DNA from: Hallerella sp963656065
GTDB taxonomy: Bacteria > Fibrobacterota > Fibrobacteria > Fibrobacterales > Fibrobacteraceae
Reading direction: 5' to 3'
Length of the DNA: 64,000 bases
NCBI GenBank assembly: GCA_963656065.1
Contig: CAVKGV010000004.1
Location: 141,841 to 205,840, forward strand
Part shown: positions 54,501-62,990 of the stretch, one piece after another
How the letters are laid out: every line of letters begins with the position of its first letter
How positions within the stretch are numbered: the first letter of the stretch is position 1
Program-made: the position numbers and the translations under genes
The notes under the pieces: model-generated
Seen by the model: the letters and a program-made list of their open reading frames with translations, nothing else
What the model was told of the DNA's origin: nothing
Databases searched by the model: none

Positions 54501-55893
54501 GGACCGGGTGAAAGTCAGCTACGAAGAAAAGACCGCTTCGGGAACCGTGACGGTTTCCTACTTCACGGATGCTTCGGGAAAACGCCTTACGAACGAAAAC
54601 GGCGATTTGTACTATGAAGTTTCCTACACATACACGGACACGAACGGGAAGCTGGTGACGCTTACATATACGGTCGATGCGTCGGGAACGGTCGTCTGCG
54701 ATTCAAACGGCAAGACGATTTATACGGTGAGCTATGTCGATAAAAACGTTTCGGGCGCTAGCGGTAAGAATATCGGCGAGGTGACGGTTTCGTACAAGAT
54801 AAATTCGGCGGGGAAAAAGCTCCTCGATGCGGACGGGAACATGCCCTATACGGTGAGCTACGCCTATACGGATTCCTATGGAAATTCGGCGACGGCTTCG
54901 ACGACGGTGATTGTCGATACGGTTCCGCCAAAGGTGAAAATCCTTTCGCCGGAAAATTCGGCGACGCTTAGCAACGTCTCGGTGAAAGTCCGCTGGACGG
55001 TGGATGACATCGAACAGGACACGCTGAATTACCAGGGACTGAACGAGGGCAAGAACCTGATTATCCGCACTTATCGTGACAAGGCCGGGAACGAGGCTTC
55101 CGATACGGTGGTGGTGATTCTCAAGGCGGGAAAGCTCATCACGGTGAAGGTCGAAAATCCGCTGGTCGCTCCGGACAGAAAGACGGTTGACAAGTTTGTG
55201 TCGGCATCGAACAGCGAAGAGGGGACGAGCTACGCCTTGAGCGTCTATAATGCAAAGACGGGACTTGAAGAAGAAACCCAGGCCGGTTCGAAAGACGGCT
55301 CCAAGGACGGTTCGCACAAGGAGCCGTATGAAGGCATGTCGGGGAAGCATCTGGGCGTGACGCTCGGTATTTCGGCGCAGGCTCCGGCTATCGACGAGAC
55401 GGGAACGCTTTCGACGCTTGAAAGCATCCTGGAAAACGGCTATGTCGCTCTCGACAGCGGTGGAGGCTGGGACCGTACGACGACGACGGTCGAGGACTTT
55501 GTCGATAACTACTGCTCGCTGGACTTCCGGACGGAATACTTGACAAAGGGAAGTTCGGTCAGCCTGTATTCGACGGTCATCAAGCTCCGGATTTGGCTGT
55601 TTACGACGCTCGGGGATTTTGTCGATGAGTATTCGTTTGAACAGGAAATCACTCCGGATTATGTCGATAAGACGGGCGGTATCCAGATGTACTTTGAACT
55701 CAAGCCTGATGGCGACGGTTTCTTGAAAAATTCCGATGGACGCTTGCTCGGCAGCGGAGCGTATATCTACAAGACCGAAGTCAAGATCCGCTCCGAACTC
55801 CGGTGCGACCTGCCCGATGCGAAGCGCGGCTTTGTCCGTAAGGACGATGACCGGATCCTTTCGAAGTGGGGCTATCGCCGTCCGAAGAATTAG
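51514..55893 (+). CDS. Large secreted cadherin-repeat surface protein
   Basis: 1459 aa. Signal peptide MVKIKKLGWAFFALSLFAVS. The N-terminal 390 residues are beta-rich and unassigned (HVQGTFISGGTIQVAQHTDF). A Calx-beta-like domain follows (about 400-515, VEGDESFQMYVFNMS), then three cadherin repeats (about 525-830) with the calcium-site pattern SENSPVG...LDYES...DVNEAP. Then two or three short repeats (YTVSYVDKN; YTVSYAYTD), an Ig-like domain, and a C-terminal FlgD/sorting-like domain (GRLLGSGAYIYKTEVKIRS) ending in WGYRRPKN. The tail matches those of both GH9 enzymes in layout. Probably an adhesin or matrix protein for attachment to plant fibre (inference). ATG 51514 follows AGAGGATGAGTGT; the open frame back to 51436 would precede the signal peptide. 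Confidence 0.88.
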   Translation: MVKIKKLGWAFFALSLFAVSGWSETTFGKTVFPLRFYSVANPADSAVQLETWNLLVKYKLFATGLPNSTGDTITGLVFKGQNIFITDTVGYSGSATGNFSMGGNSNHALGGPVLFGGNFQNNTGGDTLMTGPVRFKGSFAPSFEGKGSSVFRGDYCLDGGFNENAEAGLAKGNGKVLSDVECANGDIVPLVETTLDVPEIDRDFLTTVKYHPGISANGKKAYIFVPPYSATDSASFNYFVKSIDFGNNGSLVVVMPPAGRLTKVFVENSISGLGSTVGTDITVAVAESLNDWNAQDSTWNTANISSVENANYQGNLLFYTPNDINMGAGQKHVQGTFISGGTIQVAQHTDFAGQFLAKAIYIDADFSAKDFRYVPFDPPLLDIDPTALASGKFLENNKAQEVPIRLSVSPITDVSFNYCFVLSSEANANAKKLANSADFDLSGMPVCTVSGGVVSGDSGVVSFKKGKTVPTNAVTVTPVTDGTVEGDESFQMYVFNMSGAVLSGNRREGYFTLYIKDADNNVAPIFDKTGYVFDVSENSPVGTLAGAVHATDKNVGDVVRYRIASGDSDIFALDSATGKITVKKAVLDYESGDTLYTLKVYATDGSLNSDTVTVKIRVLDVNEAPTISDTTFFVREDALTGTEIGTLLGFDPDTLNPNFSTLSYKIVSASVSGIFLLDSMTGTLSLAGSLDYETLAFYTLRVEVSDGVFAETATVTVKVLDVNEAPTVSDAVLTIPEDCESCAATGKISATDPEGDKLLFHIVSDSSGLFQIDASTGTVALKKGKVLDYEKDSVYLLRVKVEDPEGLADTATVTVKVLNLVETVKITYAESGDSSWKNPDTVYTNSTKIYIKWTTPAGEKDSTVSLDEGKNVIRVRYQDGSAELVVFLSTKIPDVVISASNDSVGRPSGVTIVEPKDSDDTASYVRSNSVRITVAATDSSGEKPKTVSNEFKIQLDTAAVTPGNIRQVESTIGKVTLSDVEDLSPSVEVKRAVVGKDRVKVSYEEKTASGTVTVSYFTDASGKRLTNENGDLYYEVSYTYTDTNGKLVTLTYTVDASGTVVCDSNGKTIYTVSYVDKNVSGASGKNIGEVTVSYKINSAGKKLLDADGNMPYTVSYAYTDSYGNSATASTTVIVDTVPPKVKILSPENSATLSNVSVKVRWTVDDIEQDTLNYQGLNEGKNLIIRTYRDKAGNEASDTVVVILKAGKLITVKVENPLVAPDRKTVDKFVSASNSEEGTSYALSVYNAKTGLEEETQAGSKDGSKDGSHKEPYEGMSGKHLGVTLGISAQAPAIDETGTLSTLESILENGYVALDSGGGWDRTTTTVEDFVDNYCSLDFRTEYLTKGSSVSLYSTVIKLRIWLFTTLGDFVDEYSFEQEITPDYVDKTGGIQMYFELKPDGDGFLKNSDGRLLGSGAYIYKTEVKIRSELRCDLPDAKRGFVRKDDDRILSKWGYRRPKN

Positions 55894-56018
55894 GGCTTAG
55901 AGTCGCGGACATTTAAGCTCCTAGGGAGTAGGGATGAGGGAGTAGTCCGCAGACGTCTAAGTTTTCGGGATGAGTTAAGCGGGACACGGGAATTTGAAAC
56001 GAACCGTTTTCGTTCACC

Positions 56019-56172
56019 GTCATTCTGGAACGACCGAAGGGAGTGATAGAATCCATTTTCAGCGTTTCTTTTGAAATGGATCCTATCGCTCCGCGCAGCT
56101 ACGCTCCAGGATGACAGCAGAGCGTTCCCGTTCATCGTCATTCTGGAGGTTCCAAAGGAACCGATAGAATCC
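56019..56172. repeat. Three dispersed palindromic repeats
   Basis: 56019-56054 (+), 56078-56115 (-) and 56137-56172 (+), same family as at 50200. The 55894-56203 gap holds no gene. Confidence 0.85.
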
Positions 56173-56203
56173 CTTCCGACGACATGCCACGCTCCACCCT
56201 CAA

Positions 56204-58009
56204 TCACATCGAGCGGCAGATTTCCCGGATAAAGATTTCCCCGTATTTTTTCAGCTTGAAATTTCCGACGCCCGAAATTTCCGCAAATTCGTCGAGGCTG
56301 GTCGGTTTCTGTTCGGCGATTTCCGAAAGGACTTTGTCGCTGAAGACGAGGTAGGCTGGGACGTTTTCCTTTTGGGCGATTTCCTTGCGGAGTTCCCGCA
56401 GCGTTTCGAACAGTTCGTCCTTGGAATCGAAATCAGAAAGCTTAAAGCGCGACTTCGCGGGAGAATCGTCGCGTTCCTTGACGAGCGCTAGTTCCAGCTT
56501 CTTTTCGCCGCGGAGAACGCTCCAACCGTATGGCGTTACCGAAAGATGTTCGCCCGGAGCGTAGCTCTTGAAAATCGCGCCTAAGTGGATGAGCTGCATC
56601 AGGTAGGCTTTCCATTTTGCCGGCGGCGTCGATTTGCCGACTCCGTAAGTTTTGAGCTCGTCGTAATGCTTTTCGAGAAGCGCGGCAGAACGGTTTCCCC
56701 GGAGAATGTCGATAATCATCTGGGAATTTTCCGATTCGTGCGTGCGGACGATGGCGGAAAGCGCCTTCTGGGCGAGAATCGATCCGTCGAAACGTTGCGG
56801 GGGATTTTTGCAGATGTCGCAGTTGCCGCAGTCATGGTCGAAAGTCTCGCCGAAATAGCTGAGAAGGATGCGTCTGCGGCAAATCGGGCTTGTCGCGTAG
56901 TGTTCGATGCGTCGGAGCTTTTCGAGCTGCAATTCCTTTTCGCCGCTTTCTTCGGCGAATTTCGCAAGCTGCACCATGTCGGAATCGGAATAGAAAAATA
57001 GCGTGTCCGATGGCATCCCGTCCCGCCCGGCGCGTCCGATTTCCTGGTAGTAGCCTTCCATGTTCTTGGGCGTATTGTAATGGATGACGAACCGGACGTT
57101 CGACTTGTCGATCCCCATGCCGAAAGCGGTCGTGGCGCAGATGACCTTGACCTTGTCGTTCAGAAAATCTTCCTGGATGCGGATGCGCTCTTCGGCTTCA
57201 AGGCCCGCGTGATAGGCTTCGGCGTGGATTCCGCACAAATTAAGTTCCCTGGCGAGCGATTCCGTCCCTTTGCGCGAAAGGCAGTAGATGATTCCGCTTT
57301 CCTTTTTCCGCTTTTCGATGAACCGCTCGATTTCGAAAAGCTTTTCCCGTTTGCGGTAGTTGAGCTTTACCGAAAGGCTTAAGTTCGGACGGTCGAAACT
57401 CGAAAGCACGATGTTCTCGTTTGGAATCCCGAGCTGGCGCAAAATGTCTTCGCGCGTGACGGCGTCTGCCGTGGCAGTCAGGGCGACAAGCGGAACCGCG
57501 GGGAATCGTTCCCGGAGCGCGTGAAGCTCGGCGTATTCAGGCCTAAAGTCGTGTCCCCATTCGGAAATGCAATGCGCTTCATCGACAGCGAACAGGGAAA
57601 TCCTGATTTTTGAAAGCAGAAAATCGAGCTCGAACCGGATGCGTTCCGGGGAAAGGTAGAGAAGCTTCAGTTCTCCGCAGAGGGCAAGGCTCCGAATCGT
57701 TGCGGCTTCTTCCTTGGGCGTGTGGCTGTTGAGCGCCGCGGCGGTAATCCCGCATTCGGAAAGCGCATCGACCTGGTCCTTCATCAGCGAAAGCAGCGGG
57801 GAAACGACGACGCACGTTCCCGGAAACAGCAGCGCGGGAATCTGGTAGCAGATGGACTTTCCGCCTCCTGTCGGCAGAAGCGCGAGCGTATCCTTTCCGA
57901 GAAAAAGGTTCCGGAGAACGGCTTCCTGCGCCGGTCGAAAGCCCGAGTAGCCGAAAACTTCCTTGAGAAGTTTCCGTGCTCGGTCAAAAAGGATGTCGGG
58001 ATTTTCCAT
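56204..58009 (-). CDS. recQ: ATP-dependent DNA helicase RecQ
   Basis: 601 aa. Helicase motifs in order: GYSGFRPAQEAVL (motif 0), LLPTGGGKSICYQIPAL (I), VVSPLLSLMKDQV (Ia), AVDEAHCISEWGHDFRPEY (II), ALTATAD (III), FDRPNL, TTAFGMGIDKSNVRFVIHY (V), QEIGRAGRDG (VI). A zinc-binding Cys cluster (CRRR...CGNCDIC), a winged-helix region and a C-terminal HRDC domain follow, so the protein is full length. It unwinds recombination intermediates with 3'-5' polarity. ATG 58009 begins MENPDIL; the upstream TTG 58048 is unlikely. Confidence 0.97.
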   Translation of the reverse strand: MENPDILFDRARKLLKEVFGYSGFRPAQEAVLRNLFLGKDTLALLPTGGGKSICYQIPALLFPGTCVVVSPLLSLMKDQVDALSECGITAAALNSHTPKEEAATIRSLALCGELKLLYLSPERIRFELDFLLSKIRISLFAVDEAHCISEWGHDFRPEYAELHALRERFPAVPLVALTATADAVTREDILRQLGIPNENIVLSSFDRPNLSLSVKLNYRKREKLFEIERFIEKRKKESGIIYCLSRKGTESLARELNLCGIHAEAYHAGLEAEERIRIQEDFLNDKVKVICATTAFGMGIDKSNVRFVIHYNTPKNMEGYYQEIGRAGRDGMPSDTLFFYSDSDMVQLAKFAEESGEKELQLEKLRRIEHYATSPICRRRILLSYFGETFDHDCGNCDICKNPPQRFDGSILAQKALSAIVRTHESENSQMIIDILRGNRSAALLEKHYDELKTYGVGKSTPPAKWKAYLMQLIHLGAIFKSYAPGEHLSVTPYGWSVLRGEKKLELALVKERDDSPAKSRFKLSDFDSKDELFETLRELRKEIAQKENVPAYLVFSDKVLSEIAEQKPTSLDEFAEISGVGNFKLKKYGEIFIREICRSM

Positions 58010-58075
58010 CGTGCGTGAAAATAGAAAAAGCCGCCTTGAAAAATCCAAGACGGTTTTTTTTGCGAGATGATTCGA

Positions 58076-59959
58076 CTAGTGAATCTGCGCGGAAAGCAGC
58101 TTGTTTATCGCCTGGACGTATGCCGCCGGGTTTTCGAGCGGGGAACCTTCGGCGAGTAGCGCCTGCCCGTAAAGGGCGCGCGGCCAGTCTTCGAGCGATT
58201 CCTTCTTCGAAGCCTTTTCCTTCAGCATCTTGCAAATCGGATGCTCGGGATTGATTTCGAGGATGCGCTTGGACTTGGTGACTCCCTGACCCATCGCGGC
58301 CATCATGCGTTCCATGTGATGGCTCATCGCGGATTCGTCGGTGACGAGGCAGCACGGGCTGTCCTTCAGGCGGCTCGATACGCGGACTTCCTTGATGTTC
58401 GCGTCCAGGTCTTTCTGGAGTTCGGCGCAGAGGTCCTTGTATTCTGCCTTGGAAGCTTCTTCCGATTTCTTTTCCTCTTCGGTCTTTTCGAAATCGACAT
58501 CGCCGCGGCTCACGTCGTGGAACTTCTTCCCGTCGAATTCCGAGAGGGAGTTCATCATGAATTCGTCGATCGGGTCGGAAAGGAGAAGCACTTCGAAATT
58601 CTTGTTCTTGTAGGCTTCGAGAATTGGGCTTGTCGCCACCGCGTCCTTGTTCTCTCCGATGAGGAAGTAGATTTCCTTCTGTTCCTTCGGCATGTTCTTG
58701 ACGTATTCTTCGAGGCTCGTGAACTTGTCGCCGGATTTGCTCGACTTGAAGAGCGTGAGTTTCTTCAGCTCGTCGAGATGTTCCCAGTTCATGTAGAAGC
58801 CTTCCTTCAGGACCATGCCGAGCTCGCGCCACCAGGCTTCGTATTTTTCGCGGTCCTTTTCCTTGATTTCGGAAAGCATGTCGAGAACGTTCTTGATGAC
58901 GTTCTTACGAATCGTCGTGATGATCTTGTTCGACTGGAGAATTTCGCGGGAAACGTTCAGCGGCAGATCCTCGGAATCGACGACTCCGCGGACAAAGCGC
59001 AGCCACGGCGGAAGCAGATCCTTGCAGTCGTCCATGATGAAGACTTTTTTGACGTAGAGCTTGAGGCCCGTGATGCGGTCGTTCTGCCAGATGTTGAACG
59101 GGGCTTTCGCCGGCACATAGACGAGCGTCCAGAATTCCTGGGAGCCTTCGACGTGGGAATGTTTCCAGGCGAGAGGTTCGCCGCCGTCGTGCGAAACGGT
59201 CGGGTAGAAATCCTTGTACTGCTCGTCCGTGATTTCCTTCGCGCTCTGGCGCCAGAGCGCCGGCTTGTCGTTCAGGCGGGTCGGTTCCTTGGTCTCCATT
59301 TCGCCTTTATCGTTCTTTGTCGGCTCGTGGTGCAGGTAGATGCCGTAGGAGACGAATTCCGAATACTTGCGGACGATGCTTTCGATGCTCCATTCGGTCG
59401 TGAAGTCCTGGAAATCTTCTCCGTCCTTCAGGTAGAGCGTGATTTTCGTTCCCACGCTTTCTTTCGGCATGTCGGAAACTTCGTAGGAGCCGCTGCCGTC
59501 CGAGCTCCACAGGTAGCCGGATTCCTCGCCGGCCTTGCGCGAGAGAACCTCGACCTTGCTTGCGACCATGAAGACGGAATAGAATCCGACGCCGAACTGG
59601 CCGATCAGATCGACGCTTGACTTGTCGGAATCCTTCAGGTCCTGGACGAAATGCTTTGTCCCCGAGCGGGCGATTGTGCCGAGACAGCTTTCGAGATCTT
59701 CCTTGTTCATGCCGATGCCGTTGTCTTCGACGGTCAGCGTCCGGTTCTTGGAATTGACGGACAGGTCGATTCTCAGCTGGGTGCCTTCGGGGAGGAGCGC
59801 CGCGTTCGAGAGGGAAAGGAAGCGGCGCTTGTCGAGCGCGTCCGCGGCGTTAGAAATCAGCTCGCGGAGGAAAATTTCCTTGTTGCTGTAGAGGGAATGG
59901 ATCATCAAGTGGAGAAGATCCTGCACTTCGGTCTGGAATTCTTTTTTTTCTGTAGCCAT
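58076..59959 (-). CDS. htpG: Chaperone HtpG (Hsp90)
   Basis: 627 aa. GHKL ATPase N-terminus with IFLRELISNAADALDKRRFL, VEDNGIGMNKEDL and IGQFGVGFYSVFMVA; middle domain (IWQNDRITGLKLYVKKVFIM; DLPLNVSREILQSN) and C-terminal dimer domain are all present. HtpG assists folding of client proteins under stress. ATG 59959 (MATEKKEFQTEVQDLLHLMI) follows GGAGATAAAA; the open frame back to 60115 runs through the operator and is rejected. The upstream region carries a marked inverted-repeat array. Confidence 0.98.
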   Translation of the reverse strand: MATEKKEFQTEVQDLLHLMIHSLYSNKEIFLRELISNAADALDKRRFLSLSNAALLPEGTQLRIDLSVNSKNRTLTVEDNGIGMNKEDLESCLGTIARSGTKHFVQDLKDSDKSSVDLIGQFGVGFYSVFMVASKVEVLSRKAGEESGYLWSSDGSGSYEVSDMPKESVGTKITLYLKDGEDFQDFTTEWSIESIVRKYSEFVSYGIYLHHEPTKNDKGEMETKEPTRLNDKPALWRQSAKEITDEQYKDFYPTVSHDGGEPLAWKHSHVEGSQEFWTLVYVPAKAPFNIWQNDRITGLKLYVKKVFIMDDCKDLLPPWLRFVRGVVDSEDLPLNVSREILQSNKIITTIRKNVIKNVLDMLSEIKEKDREKYEAWWRELGMVLKEGFYMNWEHLDELKKLTLFKSSKSGDKFTSLEEYVKNMPKEQKEIYFLIGENKDAVATSPILEAYKNKNFEVLLLSDPIDEFMMNSLSEFDGKKFHDVSRGDVDFEKTEEEKKSEEASKAEYKDLCAELQKDLDANIKEVRVSSRLKDSPCCLVTDESAMSHHMERMMAAMGQGVTKSKRILEINPEHPICKMLKEKASKKESLEDWPRALYGQALLAEGSPLENPAAYVQAINKLLSAQIH

Positions 59960-59982
59960 TTTTATCTCCGATTTTGAATAAT

Positions 59983-60011
59983 GTTTCAAAATGAAACAGT
60001 CTCCTGTTTCA
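59983..60011 (-). promoter_or_regulatory. Inverted-repeat operator upstream of htpG
   Basis: GTTTCA (59983-59988), AAA, TGAAACAG (59992-59999), TCTC, CTGTTTCA (60004-60011). The second pair is a perfect 8+8 palindrome and the first pair shares its half-site, giving three alternating half-sites. It lies 24-52 bases before the htpG start. The sequence is not the CIRCE element. Confidence 0.65.
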
Positions 60012-60149
60012 AAAAGAGGAACCCGACCCGTTGCGCAAACCCTGGACCTTGCCAAAAGCCCGCATAGCGGAAAGGTTCCGAAATTCACCCAACTTAAAAG
60101 CAAGAATTGTGCCAAAAAACGGGGGAATCCCGGAGATTTTCAAAATCTA

Positions 60150-60175
60150 TTGACAACGTTTTTTTTTCTTATATT
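60150..60175 (+). promoter_or_regulatory. Promoter with T9 spacer tract
   Basis: TTGACA (60150-60155), ACG, nine T (60159-60167), C, TATATT (60170-60175). The spacer is only 14 bp. Near copy of the T10 promoter at 7835. It precedes the helicase gene by about 50 bases; a six-codon ORF (MKIFAS) lies at 60190. Confidence 0.5.
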
Positions 60176-60225
60176 GCGGGGGTAAGGCGATGAAAATCTT
60201 CGCATCGTGAAGAGGAATGACTAAA

Positions 60226-62931
60226 ATGGAAAATATTATTGAGATTGCAACAGCTATCAAGACGCGCCTTGTTGACGAAAATCATCGGAATTTAACAAAT
60301 CGAGCGATTGCAAGAATTCGTTGCGAAAAGAGCAACGAATCCGTTTGCTATTTTTTGACCAATAATCCTAATAAATCCATTTCCTTTGGGCGTGATTTTG
60401 TCGGGAACGTTACGATTTATCAAAGGCAAACGACTTCTGATGTTGGCCAAGCCGTTTATAAAAATACCAAACTAGGTCGTGCTTTAATCGGAAAATTAGG
60501 GGTCGAAGCGCAATATTCTGCTCCTAAGGGAATTGTAAAGGTTACGCCAATAACGCGTGCTGTTTATGCGCCTTACGGGGAGAACGCTCAGGATGTTCAA
60601 ATCAGTCTTGCCGGGGATCCTAATAGGTATATATACGCATCTTTAAAGGATTTACTGGATTTTAAGTCTGCAGAAGAAGATGAACTCAAGAAAAAACAGG
60701 AACTTCTTGAAAAAGAACGAGACAAGCTAGAAAAAAGTAAGCGAAAAAAGGAAATTGCTCAAATTGAACAACGTATTGCCAATGCTAAAGGGAACATCAA
60801 ACAATTAAGAGCGATTCTTCATAAGGGTGTAATGTTGCGTTCTCAGCACATCCTTGACACCTATCAGGAAGATGCTAAACGTTCGCATATTTATGATGGA
60901 GTTCCTGTTGTAATTGAAGGTGGACCTGGTACTGGTAAAACGACTACGGTTATTCAGCGATTAAAATTCTTGCTTTCTAAGCCATCTCTAGAAGAGTATG
61001 GCGCACCATTGACTTTGGATCAATTGGAACGATTCGCCGATCCAACACGCTGGAACCAGCAATGGTTGTTCTTTTCACCGACAGACCTATTGCTTCAGTA
61101 TTTACGTAACAACATGCACGCAGAAGAACTGAATGCTAATGAAAAAAATACTCGTACAATTGAACGATTCCGTAAGGTAATGCTTCGTGAATATGGAATT
61201 CTTGATCCTTCGAGTCCTAAGTTTAGTGAGTGGAAGGACAAGTCTGGTGAACCGCTTATTCTTGATTCGAAGGGAGTTATATCTCGTTTTGAATCTTTTT
61301 GCGTGGAACAAATTAATCAAATTCGTAATCGACTGTTGTCCTTTGAAACGGATGATTATGTATGGTCGGTAGAAGCTGAAACCATAAAGAAAATTTGTAA
61401 GCAGAACGAGGCAAGTGATATAGTGTCGCTTATGCGCTTACTCGAATTGCTTTATAGTCGTCGTGAAGATTATGTAAAGCCTGTAGAAGATGAATTGCGT
61501 AATGAATTAAACGATAACGCCATGAAAGTAAAGCGAGCTGTTGTTAAAGATGATAACGTTGCTATGGCATTAAAGGATTTGTTTGTTCAATGGCAGAAAG
61601 AGAAAGAATCGAAGCCAATTTCCAGTCAACTAGATGTTTCGGAAGTGGAAGCGGATGATGGCTTTCTTGATGGACATGAAGATGTTTCCGAAATGGAGAC
61701 GACTGATTTCGATGCGGAATTGTACAAAAAGATTCGCACTCTGATTCGCACACTAGGTTTGAAAATGGTTGATGCTGGGGTAAGAGGACCTCAGCAAGAA
61801 CTTCTGAAAATTGTGGAGCCATTTATTACTCAATGCGTTGACAAAGACGAGTTGAAAAGTATTGGTGAGTATGTTCTGTTCTCTAGAAATTTTGCATCGT
61901 TCTGTCGAGGAACGGAAAGCGTTTTTGTCAATAAAATTCCGAAAATGTATAAGTTGTTTCGGAAAGGGATGCTTGCTCATACAGAATCTATATATAACAT
62001 AAATTTGCTCTCCAACATTATTAAAAAGGACAATAATAGATGTTTGCATGTTGATGAACAGAATTTGATTCTTGGGTTTATTAACAATACGCTAATTGAT
62101 TTTAGCAAGATGTATCGGGGTCGTTTTGCCGAACTTTCTAGTCGGTTGAGCAAATCCTATAAAGAAAATTGTCGTCCGATTATCGGTATTGATGAAGCGA
62201 CCGACTATACTATGATGGATTTTTATTGTATGATTTCGTTCCGCTATAACGAGTTTTCTTCGATTACGTTAAGTGGAGACCTTATGCAGGGAATGCGAAA
62301 AAATGGAATTAGTAACTGGGAAACCCTAAAGGAACTTTTCCCAAAAATGGAAAAGTTTTCATTGAATATTAGTTACCGTCAGTCTCCGACTCTTGTAGAA
62401 ATGGCAAGAGAACTCTACAAGGATAGTCTCGGTGAATATCCTACTTACAGTAGTAAGGATCCTAAGAGAGAGGACGAAGCTAAGCCGATTTTGTTGATTA
62501 GCGACGATTTGTCAAAAAAGGCCGCTTGGATATGCAATTGCATTGTGGATATTTATAAGAAATATGACCTTCTTCCTTCGATAGCCATCTTTGTCGGTAA
62601 TGAAGTTAATGTCGAAGAATTTATAGAGGCTCTCGAGGATACCAATATTCTTAATGGCATAGATGTGGTTAACTGTTCTAGTGGGCGAACTCTCGATTCG
62701 AAAGAAGTTGTCCGAGTATTTCGATTATCGGAAATTAAAGGTATGGAGTTTGAAGCGGTGTTTTTCTATGATATTGACACGGCCATTCAAGATCGGTCAA
62801 AGGATTTAATGCGCCGTAATTTGTATGTCGGTGTGTCGCGTGCAGCAAGTCATCTTGCTGCGACAATGACTACGAAGGAAGGAAATGAGTCTGTTATTAA
62901 ATATTTTGAAACAGAAAGCGCGAGATGGTGA
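60226..62931 (+). CDS. Superfamily 1 (UvrD/HelD-like) helicase with Gre-factor-like N-terminus
   Basis: 901 aa. Residues 45-110 resemble the C-terminal domain of GreA/GreB (YKNTKLGRALIGKLGVEAQY, then SAPKGIVKVTPI). A charged coiled coil follows at about 140-195 (ELLEKERDKLEKSKRKKEIA). The helicase core has Walker A EGGPGTGKTTTVIQR (near 232), Walker B IIGIDEATDYTMMD, motif III LSGDLMQGM, motif IV NISYRQSPTLVEMA, motif V EIKGMEFEAVFFYD and motif VI LYVGVSRAASHL. Coiled coil plus helicase plus a secondary-channel-type domain recalls HelD, which frees stalled RNA polymerase. ATG 60226 is preferred to 60217 because GAGGA abuts the latter. The gene is more AT-rich than its left neighbours. Confidence 0.85.
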   Translation: MENIIEIATAIKTRLVDENHRNLTNRAIARIRCEKSNESVCYFLTNNPNKSISFGRDFVGNVTIYQRQTTSDVGQAVYKNTKLGRALIGKLGVEAQYSAPKGIVKVTPITRAVYAPYGENAQDVQISLAGDPNRYIYASLKDLLDFKSAEEDELKKKQELLEKERDKLEKSKRKKEIAQIEQRIANAKGNIKQLRAILHKGVMLRSQHILDTYQEDAKRSHIYDGVPVVIEGGPGTGKTTTVIQRLKFLLSKPSLEEYGAPLTLDQLERFADPTRWNQQWLFFSPTDLLLQYLRNNMHAEELNANEKNTRTIERFRKVMLREYGILDPSSPKFSEWKDKSGEPLILDSKGVISRFESFCVEQINQIRNRLLSFETDDYVWSVEAETIKKICKQNEASDIVSLMRLLELLYSRREDYVKPVEDELRNELNDNAMKVKRAVVKDDNVAMALKDLFVQWQKEKESKPISSQLDVSEVEADDGFLDGHEDVSEMETTDFDAELYKKIRTLIRTLGLKMVDAGVRGPQQELLKIVEPFITQCVDKDELKSIGEYVLFSRNFASFCRGTESVFVNKIPKMYKLFRKGMLAHTESIYNINLLSNIIKKDNNRCLHVDEQNLILGFINNTLIDFSKMYRGRFAELSSRLSKSYKENCRPIIGIDEATDYTMMDFYCMISFRYNEFSSITLSGDLMQGMRKNGISNWETLKELFPKMEKFSLNISYRQSPTLVEMARELYKDSLGEYPTYSSKDPKREDEAKPILLISDDLSKKAAWICNCIVDIYKKYDLLPSIAIFVGNEVNVEEFIEALEDTNILNGIDVVNCSSGRTLDSKEVVRVFRLSEIKGMEFEAVFFYDIDTAIQDRSKDLMRRNLYVGVSRAASHLAATMTTKEGNESVIKYFETESARW

Positions 62932-62990
62932 CGTTTTACCGATATTTCGGGCAAAATAGAAAATAATTGTAAAATCAGGAGTAAATAACC

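Noticed and set aside
55890..56207. 105-aa minus-strand ORF after the cadherin gene
   Set aside because: Made of dispersed palindromic repeats; no start signal.
58241..59620. 459-aa plus-strand ORF
   Set aside because: Antisense of htpG.
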